Assembly (NCBI GenBank): GCA_005223075.1
Contig: NJBO01000004.1
Location: forward strand, 1 to 64,000
Direction of reading: 5' to 3'
Origin: a candidate division TA06 bacterium B3_TA06
GTDB taxonomy: Bacteria > Hydrothermota > Tepidihabitantia > B3-TA06
DNA length: 64,000 nt
Positions 25,445 to 31,791 of the stretch are shown in pieces; the stretch's first letter is position 1; each line of letters starts with the position of its first letter. Below the pieces are notes generated by a model. The model saw only the letters and a list, made by a program, of their open reading frames with translations, made no database searches and was not told the origin of the DNA. Position numbers and translations under genes: made by a program.

Positions 25445-27055
25445 TTAATCTATTTCCTTCAGTTGTCTGCGGGCCGCGTCGCCGGCCTCGCCAGCCGGAT
25501 CAAGCGCAAGCGCCTCACGGAAGCTTAAGCGCGCACGCTGCAGATCGTCATTGCGATTCTGGGGCGAGGATCGCGAGCGCTGAAGATACGCAAGTCCCAG
25601 GCTTAACTGGACGTCGGCCAGGCCTTCAAAGGAGATCCCGTAGCGATCAACAAACTCCAACACCCACTCGTAGTGGGTTATAGAGCTTGAGTACTTCCCC
25701 CTGGCAAGGGATATGTAGGCAAGGGCCAGCCTGGCACGCGTCTCAATTACCGGATTCGGGTAGTATCGCAGGCCGCGCTCAAAGAAGCTGTCCGCTTCCT
25801 CTATCCGGCGCTGAATCAGGAAGCGCTCCGCAATCTCTGAGTTGATCTCCGCGATCGCCAACGGGTTGTAGCCTGAGAGCTCAAGCCGGGCAAGACAAAC
25901 AGGGATGCTGTCGGGTTCAGGGATACCTCGTGAGTAGCGCAGAAGAGAGCCGGTCATGCCGGCATGAGAAAGCACTCTCAGGGTATCGCCTATCGCAAGG
26001 GCACGTGACAGCGAAGCAAACGCCACCGCTGCCGAGTCGTAGTGCTCCTCGTATGCAAACACAGAGGCCGCAAGAAGCCTTCCTTCAAGTACCCTGTGCG
26101 GATCTGTTGTTCTTTCGAGCAAAAGGTTCGTCGCCCACCTTACTGAGTCCGTTTTTCCTCTCTTCAACTGCAAGGCGGCGTATTGCACGGCTCCTTCTTC
26201 CCAGAAGATCGTTTCCGGATACTCATAAAGGATCTCTTCCCACGCGGCAAGCGCTGCCCAGCCGTCACCCCGACGGCTGGCGGCTATAGCGGTCCAGTAG
26301 AGGCTGTAGGGGGTAAGACGCTCAACCAGCGGCAGCCTTCCTGCACTCTCGCGATACTCCTTCAGTGCAAAGCTCAGATAGGCGGCGGCGGTATCATCCA
26401 TGGCGAAGCTCAGGTAAGCGGCCGCGGTATCGCAAGCGGCCGCCGTTCCCTTGGCAAGATAACAAAGCCCAAGGCCGTGCAGGGATAGCATTAAAGCCAT
26501 GGGGTCATAGTAGCGTTCGAGCGCGCGCTCAAAGCGAGAACGAACCTCAACCAGGGAGTCAGGGTCAGCCATGTTCTCCAGTATCCCGTAGACCCGTAAC
26601 ACCTGAACCACCTCGGTCAAGGGATGGGTGTAGGGGATGCGATCAAGCCAGGTCTTTGCCCAATCACGATGCCCAAGACGATAGTAGGCCTCGGCAGCGA
26701 TGAGCGCCTGCGCCGGAGTCCAGGTGGTGTCAAGTTCACGTGAGATGTAGAAGAGCGCCAGGAGGGCGCGGGCCGGTTCCTCCCTGCGGTTGTGAAGCGC
26801 AGCCAAAAGGGTGGCGGCCTGAAGGCGTTCCTCAGGAGAGTGCAGCGAGTCCTCAACAAAGCGAATCAACCCGCGCTCAGGATCGCCCTTGGCAAGAAGG
26901 GAGTCTAAAAGTATCTCCACCCTGGGCGGCTCGACCGTCGGCCGCATCGTCTTCATCTCCCAGACAGCGGACAATGGACTCGCACCCAGAATCAAGAGTA
27001 AGGCCACTATCCATGTTTTCATAGGTGGTGACGCGCCAGTACCTTTATACCTCAC
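25445..27055 (-). CDS. Exported TPR-repeat protein
   Basis: About 536 residues if translation starts at the GTG at 27055, which is five bases after the -10 box (leaderless); the ATG at 27022 would give 525 but has no Shine-Dalgarno. A signal peptide (MKTWIVALLLILGASPLSA) leads into tetratricopeptide repeats through most of the chain (ALIAAEAYYRLGHRDWAKTWL; ALAYISLARGKYSSSITHY; GLAYLQRSRSSPQNRNDDLQ). A 36-bp unit at 26367-26438 is tandemly duplicated, giving DTAAAYLSFA twice. Likely a periplasmic protein-interaction scaffold; partner unknown. Confidence 0.75.
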   Translation of the reverse strand: MRYKGTGASPPMKTWIVALLLILGASPLSAVWEMKTMRPTVEPPRVEILLDSLLAKGDPERGLIRFVEDSLHSPEERLQAATLLAALHNRREEPARALLALFYISRELDTTWTPAQALIAAEAYYRLGHRDWAKTWLDRIPYTHPLTEVVQVLRVYGILENMADPDSLVEVRSRFERALERYYDPMALMLSLHGLGLCYLAKGTAAACDTAAAYLSFAMDDTAAAYLSFALKEYRESAGRLPLVERLTPYSLYWTAIAASRRGDGWAALAAWEEILYEYPETIFWEEGAVQYAALQLKRGKTDSVRWATNLLLERTTDPHRVLEGRLLAASVFAYEEHYDSAAVAFASLSRALAIGDTLRVLSHAGMTGSLLRYSRGIPEPDSIPVCLARLELSGYNPLAIAEINSEIAERFLIQRRIEEADSFFERGLRYYPNPVIETRARLALAYISLARGKYSSSITHYEWVLEFVDRYGISFEGLADVQLSLGLAYLQRSRSSPQNRNDDLQRARLSFREALALDPAGEAGDAARRQLKEID

Positions 27056-27060
27056 CCTAT

Positions 27061-27088
27061 ACTCTAGGCGAGAAATCGAGCTTGTCAA
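27061..27088 (-). promoter_or_regulatory. Promoter of the TPR gene, GTG start five bases downstream
   Basis: Minus strand: TTGACA (27083-27088), 16-base spacer, TAGAGT (27061-27066), five bases, GTG (27053-27055). An upstream in-frame TTG is the -35 box itself and cannot be the start. Confidence 0.7.
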
Positions 27089-27097
27089 TATAAATCG

Positions 27098-27266
27098 TGC
27101 TCCTTTTTACCTTCGGTAAAAAGATCGCAAGGAAAAACGTAAAAGCAGTTCGGGCGCACCTGAAGGTACGCCCCTACGACTCCCATCAAGGGAGGGGTAA
27201 TTGTTAGTATCGTGATATAAAATCCGGGGGGCCCCAAGCAGAGACGAAGTATCTGCTTGGGGCATT
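27098..27266. repeat. Hairpin repeat cluster between the TPR gene and the phage cassette
   Basis: TGCTCCTTTTTACC-TTC-GGTAAAAAGATCGCA (27098-27129); GGGCGCACCT-GAA-GGTACGCCCCTACG (about 27152-27178); CCATCAAGGGAGGGG (near 27183); and CCCCAAGCAGA (27232-27242) / TCTGCTTGGGG (27252-27262) preceded by GGGGGG. One member of each repeat family in 170 bases. Confidence 0.85.
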
Positions 27267-27393
27267 AATTATTCAGGTTTCTATTGCACTCTTCACCGAC
27301 TACCTCATAATCTAACCATGAAGATTTCACCCTACGCATCCACTGCGTGGCTGCGCAGGGAACCCGAAGGACCGGAGACGGAAGGAGGTACGT

Positions 27394-28368
27394 ATTACTA
27401 AACTTCAACTGACCTATGAACTGGCCTCGGAGTTCTGCTCGGCCCTCGGCTATCCTGTGGAAACCGGGCAGGATGCGGTAAACATCCTCTGCCTTGAGGG
27501 TGCAGAACCTCTGGGAGAACTGGAGGGTCTAATCGAACTCAACCGCAACACCCCGGATCGCTACAACGACTGCGTGGTGTTATTTTGGCGGGATGCTGAT
27601 TCATCGAAGAATAATAAAGGTGTGTTACGGGAAGGTGTGTTACGGGTACGGGTGTTACGGGCGACCACCGAGCCGGGAAGATATTACACTCAGATGAGTC
27701 CGCATCCCAGAGGTGCGGCCAACCTTGTCTGGGGGCACCACATCTACAAGCGCGGCAGGCACCGCGGGCATCCGGCCCTGGTCTCTGCATCAGGTCTTGA
27801 CCGTGTCTGGCGCGATAGGGATAAGGATTTTGTTCAGGACATGTCCGAACGCGTCCAGACCGGCCGTTTCGGCATCCACGTGCACGCCGGAGGGACGGGT
27901 AAGCAAATCGGTCGCTGGTCTGCAGGGTGCATCGCAATCTGTGGCGGATACGAGGGTGAACCGTACCGCTTCTTTCTAGAGCGGATCGAGCGACATCCGG
28001 GCAAACTCATCCGCCTGACCCTGTGGGGTGCTCGGGATCTAGGCAATTGGATGAAGACACGTGGACAGCCTGAGGAACCTTATGCCTCAGGTATGTGTGT
28101 TACGGGTGTTACGTGTGTTACGGGTTGGCGTCCGACCCTGAGATACGGAATCCGCAACCCCTGGGTGGCGCGGATGCAGAAGCTTCTTAACCATCGTATG
28201 GATTCACGGTTGGTTGTCGACGGGGACTGGCTTTCGCGTACCCAGGAGGCTTTCCTTTACTTCCAGCGTGAGAATGGGTTGAAGGTTGACGGGATATGCG
28301 GACCCCTCTCATGGGGGAAACTTTCACCGCGCGTGGACCCCGAAGAGGGTAATGAAGGAAATACATAA
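27394..28368 (+). CDS. Phage-type cell-wall lysin with C-terminal peptidoglycan-binding domain
   Basis: Homology-like sequence runs upstream of the first GTG (27457) through LQLTYELASEFCSALGYPV to an ATT codon at 27394, five bases after GGAGG (27384-27388), so an ATT start (324 residues) is proposed. FGIHVHAGGTGKQIGRWSAGCIAICGG resembles the His...SxGC signature of L,D-transpeptidase/murein-amidase-like folds. The last 70 residues (RNPWVARMQKLLNHRMDSRL...LKVDGICGPLSW) are a PG_binding_1 domain. Two GTGTTACGGG repeat clusters lie in frame inside it (27622-27661, 28097-28124). Start of a phage-derived gene run. Confidence 0.7.
   Translation: MTKLQLTYELASEFCSALGYPVETGQDAVNILCLEGAEPLGELEGLIELNRNTPDRYNDCVVLFWRDADSSKNNKGVLREGVLRVRVLRATTEPGRYYTQMSPHPRGAANLVWGHHIYKRGRHRGHPALVSASGLDRVWRDRDKDFVQDMSERVQTGRFGIHVHAGGTGKQIGRWSAGCIAICGGYEGEPYRFFLERIERHPGKLIRLTLWGARDLGNWMKTRGQPEEPYASGMCVTGVTCVTGWRPTLRYGIRNPWVARMQKLLNHRMDSRLVVDGDWLSRTQEAFLYFQRENGLKVDGICGPLSWGKLSPRVDPEEGNEGNT
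27622..27661 (+). repeat. In-frame GTGTTACGGG repeat cluster (lysin gene, N-terminal half)
   Basis: Three GTGTTACGG(G) units read as VLRxxVLRVRVLR. The 27637-27657 part is identical to repeats at 58436-58456 and 58520-58540. Confidence 0.9.
28097..28124 (+). repeat. In-frame GTGTTACGGG repeat cluster (lysin gene, linker)
   Basis: Three units, read in a different frame as CVTGVTCVTG, placed in the linker before the peptidoglycan-binding domain. Confidence 0.9.
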
Positions 28369-28400
28369 CCTAGAGGTTATTATGAATCGGAGGTTCACCA

Positions 28401-28664
28401 ATGATCATTGAACACGTTGCCAAGGCGTACGAGGCGATCTCTCTCTCCCTCAAGCGCTGCAGCCGCGACAGCATCAACAGCGATCTGCTCGATGCGCTCG
28501 AAGAGGCGCGAGAGAACCTGCGCAAGGCGCTTGATGAACTGAAGAGTGTGCAGTCAGACGACCGGAAGTTCTACGACGCGATCTTAAAGTATTCGCTGTC
28601 AAAGAAGGCTGAACTGGGCGATAACATCTCAGACATCCTGCGTTTTTTGGAGCAGGTGAAATGA
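28401..28664 (+). CDS. Small helical protein in the phage cassette
   Basis: An 87-residue, highly charged and probably all-helical protein, not recognised (DALEEARENLRKALDELKSV). CGGAGG precedes the ATG. It lies 32 bases after the lysin and two bases before the holin-like gene, so it is part of the same operon. It could be a lysis accessory or a scaffold fragment; the sequence does not decide. Confidence 0.65.
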   Translation: MIIEHVAKAYEAISLSLKRCSRDSINSDLLDALEEARENLRKALDELKSVQSDDRKFYDAILKYSLSKKAELGDNISDILRFLEQVK

Positions 28665-28665
28665 G

Positions 28666-28905
28666 ATGAGCGTCCTGGGCCTGGTGCGCGAGGTTGGCAT
28701 TCCGCTTGCGCTTTTGATTGCGGCGGTGATTGCCCTGTGGCGCGCCTGGCGCCTGGAGAGACGTATGAGAGAACGCGATTTGCAAAAACGCCGGCAAAGG
28801 CTTCTCGCCCGTGAAGACGAGCTGTATTTTATCTATCGGCAACTTGCCCTGCGCGAACTTGCCAATCTCGTCGAGGGCAGTGTGTCTAAAGAGGAAAGAC
28901 ATTGA
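28666..28905 (+). CDS. Holin-like one-TM protein
   Basis: A 79-residue protein with one TM helix near the N-terminus (IPLALLIAAVIALWRAW) followed by a strongly basic helix (RLERRMRERDLQKRRQR). Size, topology and position beside a lysin suggest a holin or spanin-like lysis protein that opens the membrane for the lysin; there is no family signature. GGAGCAGG precedes the ATG. The end overlaps the next gene by four bases (TTGA). Confidence 0.55.
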   Translation: MSVLGLVREVGIPLALLIAAVIALWRAWRLERRMRERDLQKRRQRLLAREDELYFIYRQLALRELANLVEGSVSKEERH

Positions 28906-29246
28906 AGAAGAGAGCGACGAATGACCTGGGATGTTTCCGCCGCAAGGCGATAAGCGATCTCGAGCGACTCAAGTGCAGGTATCTAAGGATGGTTCACCTC
29001 GCGCCTAAGGACGATCCCGAGCTGGGAAAGCTTGAGAAGGCGGTTCGGCTCCTGCCCGGGCTTCTGAAGACCGAGGAGAGTCTTTTGTCCTCTGAGCTGA
29101 AGGAAGCGCAGCGCAAGAGTTTGGAAGAGAATCTTGAACCGCTATTCACGATCCTTCGCCGGGTACTGGGCGCTGATTTCGATCGCAAAAGGGAAGATAT
29201 ACTCGCGGCGCTCGAGGACGAGCTGAAATCCAATGGTTCGCGATAG
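28902..29246 (+). CDS. Possible small terminase subunit
   Basis: A 114-residue helical protein starting at TTG with GAGG upstream and overlapping the previous gene. Position directly before, and 14-base overlap with, the large terminase gene is the usual place for the DNA-recognising small subunit. The sequence itself (ERLKCRYLRMVHLAPKDDPE; LEPLFTILRRVLGADFD) shows coiled-coil-like helices but no clear HTH. The function is inferred from context only. Confidence 0.5.
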   Translation: MKKRATNDLGCFRRKAISDLERLKCRYLRMVHLAPKDDPELGKLEKAVRLLPGLLKTEESLLSSELKEAQRKSLEENLEPLFTILRRVLGADFDRKREDILAALEDELKSNGSR

Positions 29247-30699
29247 GACCCTGCTCCGTGACTTCCTCGAGCGCCTGCGTGCCTCAGCACCCCTCCTTGC
29301 GCGTTACCGCACGGACCCTGCGCTCTTCTTTACCGAGCGTGGGGTCCGGTTCTTTGCCGAATTCAAGAGACTATTTGATGATCTTTACTCACTCAAGACA
29401 CGCAAAGCCGTGGTCTTAGCGCCGCGAGGGGGAGGCAAGACCTTCGGGGCTGCGCTTCTGGCAACTGCCTTCTTTTTATTCAAGGATTTCGACGTGGGCA
29501 TAATTGCAGGTTCCGAAACCCAGGCGCTCACCCTCTTTTCATACATCGCGGAGTGGCTTGCGCTCCCGGAGACCGAGGAATCAATTGATCGCCTGAGACG
29601 AAGTGACCTCGTGGGAATCGACGGCAACCGGATCGTGGCAAAGACCGCCTCGGCGCGCTCCATCCGGGGTATGCACCTTGGCCGGGGCAAGCGCGGGGCG
29701 CTCTTAATAATCGACGAGGAGGCCGAGGCGGACGAGGATGTTGTCAGGGCAGCACGATATACCGTCCGGACTGCCGATCCAGCCCTGATCCTTCGTTCCT
29801 CCACCTATCACAGATTAGTCGGCAGCTTCGCGAGACTCGTCGAAGATCATAAGTCCCAAGGCTACGAACTTTACCGCTGGTCGAGCTTTGATATTGCAAA
29901 GCCCTGTCCTTATGACTGTAAGTCGTGTCCTGTCAATGAGTTCCGCAGCCGCTACTGTAAAGGCAAGGCCAAGGAATCGGATGGCTGGATAGAGGCAGAT
30001 GAGATCATAGGCGAGTGGCAGGATACCAACCGCGAGACGTTCGAGGTGGAGGTGATGGGGATGCGCCCTGCCTCTGCGGGCTGCGTTATCGATCCTCAGG
30101 CTATTGATAGAGCCGTTATCAAAGAGGGTGAGGTGAGGGACGATGTGTGTTACGGGGGGTGTTACGGGATAGACTGGGGGTTTGCCGGGATGACCGCGGT
30201 GGTGGTGCTGGGGATCAAAGGCGATGCGGTTCACGTGCTTCACACCGAGGCGTTTCACCGGCACGGGATAGACACCATTGTCCAGCGTCTAAAGGAGCTG
30301 CGCGATCGTTTTGGTCTAAGGGAGGTCTACGCCGACTCCTCTCATCCCTTTGAGAACTTAAGGCTCAGGGATGAAGGCTTTGCGGTATGGGGGCCCTCCT
30401 CGCCCTCCTCAGAAACACTTGGGGTACCGTTTGTCAGTTTCAAAGAGGAAGGGGTAGCCATCCTTTCCTATCTGTTTGAGAAGGGACGGATTCGCATCCC
30501 TGAGCGCCATACTACCCTTATCCGCCAGCTGCGCACCTGGCGGCGGGACGCGCAGGGCCACATTATAAAGAAAGCAGACCACTTCCCTGACGCGCTTATA
30601 TCCGCGATGATGAAACTCAAGCTTCAGGGGATAGGTGTAAGCCGAAGGCCTCGTCTTCATACAACCTCTAGACGCCGTTTTAGTATAACTCAATCCTGA
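29233..30699 (+). CDS. Phage terminase large subunit (packaging ATPase/nuclease)
   Basis: A 488-residue DNA-packaging motor. Walker A APRGGGKT is at 63-70 and Walker B ALLIIDEEAEA near 155. The RNase H-fold nuclease has GIDWGFAG, VYADSSHPF and DHFPDALISAM, giving the acidic triad. A Cys cluster (KPCPYDCKSCPVNEFRSRYC) lies between ATPase and nuclease. A GTGTTACGGG pair (30147-30168) encodes CYGGCYG immediately before the first nuclease Asp. Apparently intact, yet no portal or capsid gene follows; a decayed second copy of its 3' end does. Confidence 0.85.
   Translation: MVRDRTLLRDFLERLRASAPLLARYRTDPALFFTERGVRFFAEFKRLFDDLYSLKTRKAVVLAPRGGGKTFGAALLATAFFLFKDFDVGIIAGSETQALTLFSYIAEWLALPETEESIDRLRRSDLVGIDGNRIVAKTASARSIRGMHLGRGKRGALLIIDEEAEADEDVVRAARYTVRTADPALILRSSTYHRLVGSFARLVEDHKSQGYELYRWSSFDIAKPCPYDCKSCPVNEFRSRYCKGKAKESDGWIEADEIIGEWQDTNRETFEVEVMGMRPASAGCVIDPQAIDRAVIKEGEVRDDVCYGGCYGIDWGFAGMTAVVVLGIKGDAVHVLHTEAFHRHGIDTIVQRLKELRDRFGLREVYADSSHPFENLRLRDEGFAVWGPSSPSSETLGVPFVSFKEEGVAILSYLFEKGRIRIPERHTTLIRQLRTWRRDAQGHIIKKADHFPDALISAMMKLKLQGIGVSRRPRLHTTSRRRFSITQS
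30147..30168 (+). repeat. In-frame GTGTTACGGG pair (terminase gene)
   Basis: Two units separated by GG, read as CYGGCYG, directly before the nuclease motif IDWG. Confidence 0.88.
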
Positions 30700-30701
30700 C
30701 G

Positions 30702-30757
30702 CGGGGTCCCCACAAGGAGACGCTTGTGCCCAGGTTGGGTGAAGTATCCTTGTGTGG
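30702..30757. repeat. Degenerate GGGGTCCCC hairpin
   Basis: GGGGTCCCCACAAGGA pairs with TCCTTGTGTGG across a longer, decayed loop that still holds GAAG. It sits just behind the terminase stop. Confidence 0.65.
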
Positions 30758-30761
30758 TGCT

Positions 30762-30893
30762 TACGACCACTTCCCTGATGCTCTCCTAACAGCAGTGATG
30801 AGGCTGAAGGTCCAGGGGGGTGCTTCTCGTGAGTTTCGATTAAGGATCTTTGCTCGTCGTGTGTTTCTTTCACCACTGATTAAGTCGCAATAA
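30762..30893 (+). pseudogene. Fragment of a second terminase 3' end
   Basis: 43 codons to a TAA. The start YDHFPDALLTAVMRLKVQG aligns with DHFPDALISAMMKLKLQG at the end of the intact terminase; the remaining tail differs. No start codon. It is the remnant of another, related terminase gene or of a duplication, cut off by the hairpin repeat in front. Confidence 0.8.
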
Positions 30894-30931
30894 TATTGCG
30901 TTGGCGTATTTTTTATGAATTAAAATAAAAA

Positions 30932-30956
30932 GAGGCACGGTTCTGGACCGTGCCTC
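30932..30956 (-). terminator. Terminator of the sigma54-driven two-gene operon
   Basis: GAGGCACGGT / ACCGTGCCTC with a 5-base loop, followed on the minus strand by TTTTTATTTTAATT. It is 25 bases past the stop of the 97-residue gene. Confidence 0.85.
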
Positions 30957-30980
30957 ATCGATGTTTCAATTATGGAGTTT

Positions 30981-31274
30981 TCAGGAAAGAGAAGCTCGAA
31001 TACGATGCCCCACCGAGGGCTCGAAGAAGCGAATGCCATGCCCGCCGTATTCTTCTTGGGCCAGCAGCCTCAAAGAGCTGCTCACACGGTGGACGAAGAG
31101 TTCTACAACCACGTCCTGGGTTGTTGGATCGCCTTTCACATGAAGACCCCTGACGTCTGGATGGTTGAGCACTAACATGTTTGACCCAAACTCAATGATC
31201 ACATTGCTAAGCAAGCTCTCTTGGTAGTGAGTAAGTTCTCTTAGCTGCCGTTGTTGATCGTTGATTCGTTCCAT
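30981..31274 (-). CDS. Small protein of unknown function (second gene of sigma54 operon)
   Basis: A 97-residue soluble protein, no family recognised. The N-terminus is helical and Gln-rich (ERINDQQRQLRELTHYQESL), followed by an alternating segment NMLVLNHPDVRGLHVKGDPT and VVVELFVHRVSSSLRLL. AAAGGAGGAG precedes the ATG, which supports it as a real gene. It lies 47 bases after the 77-residue gene and before a strong terminator, so both are one transcript from the sigma54 promoter at 31604-31619. Confidence 0.7.
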   Translation of the reverse strand: MERINDQQRQLRELTHYQESLLSNVIIEFGSNMLVLNHPDVRGLHVKGDPTTQDVVVELFVHRVSSSLRLLAQEEYGGHGIRFFEPSVGHRIRASLS

Positions 31275-31321
31275 CTTCTCCTCCTTTCAACATACTATGT
31301 CCTTTTACTTCAACAACTTAC

Positions 31322-31555
31322 CTAAGTCTGCGGTGGTGGTAGCGGTTCAGGATTTGGAGGCTCAGGATCCCCTCCTCCTCCTCCTCCTGTACCGAAGGTA
31401 TCCTCAGGATCCGCTATATAAGCGTGATCGCCGGTTGGTGAATCCAAGTGCCAAGACGTTGTAGCCGCGACCAATGGAACCACCAGTCCCATAACCGTTA
31501 GGATTAAGAGTGCTACCACGACAAGTTTCTTCCATGTTCTCTGCGTTCTCTGCAT
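31322..31555 (-). CDS. Tiny exported/membrane peptide with Gly-Pro tail (first gene of sigma54 operon)
   Basis: 77 residues from the ATG at 31555, preceded by AAAGGAGG. A basic start (MQRTQRTWKK) and one hydrophobic helix (LVVVALLILTVMGLVVPLVAA) form a signal peptide with an AxA-like cleavage site. About 45 residues would be released: SWHLDSPTGDHAYIADPEDTF then GGGGGG and a PEPPNPEPLPPP tail. It could be a secreted peptide signal, a surface peptide or a membrane-anchored regulator. The only candidate promoter upstream is a sigma54 type, so its expression should depend on an enhancer-binding protein. Confidence 0.7.
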   Translation of the reverse strand: MQRTQRTWKKLVVVALLILTVMGLVVPLVAATTSWHLDSPTGDHAYIADPEDTFGTGGGGGGDPEPPNPEPLPPPQT

Positions 31556-31603
31556 ATTAGCCTCCTTTTGTTTTGCAGGTTGCTCAATTGCAGGAAATGG
31601 CAA

Positions 31604-31619
31604 AGCAAATCAAGGGCCA
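31604..31619 (-). promoter_or_regulatory. Sigma54 (-24/-12) promoter
   Basis: Minus strand TGGCCC-TTGAT-TTGCT. GG (31617-31618) and GC (31605-31606) are exactly ten bases apart, as sigma54 requires. Start of transcription is expected near 31593, about 38 bases before the ATG of the 77-residue gene. Confidence 0.8.
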
Positions 31620-31691
31620 ATTCTATAAGCTTTTGATTTTAAGTGGCTTACAGATATATGCTTGACAGTGAGGAGGTTTTGGGGATGTAAA

Positions 31692-31711
31692 GTGTCACAT
31701 ATTTGCGACAC
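31692..31711. promoter_or_regulatory. Enhancer-like dyad 1
   Basis: GTGTCACA-TATT-TGCGACAC, a dyad with one mismatch, centred about 108 bases upstream of the expected sigma54 start. It shares TGTCACA-N4-TGYGACA with the second dyad. Confidence 0.75.
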
Positions 31712-31767
31712 CTGTATATCCATATACTGTTAATAGTCAACCAAAAGGCCACTTGAATGTGCAGGGA

Positions 31768-31791
31768 AACTGTCACAATATTGTGACAGTT
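31768..31791. promoter_or_regulatory. Enhancer-like dyad 2 (perfect 24-bp palindrome)
   Basis: AACTGTCACAAT followed by its exact reverse complement, abutting the stop codon of the sigma54-activator gene. It is centred about 186 bases upstream of the expected sigma54 start. Confidence 0.85.

Noticed and set aside
27394-30893. Complete prophage
   Set aside because: No integrase, portal, capsid or tail gene and no attachment-site repeats seen.
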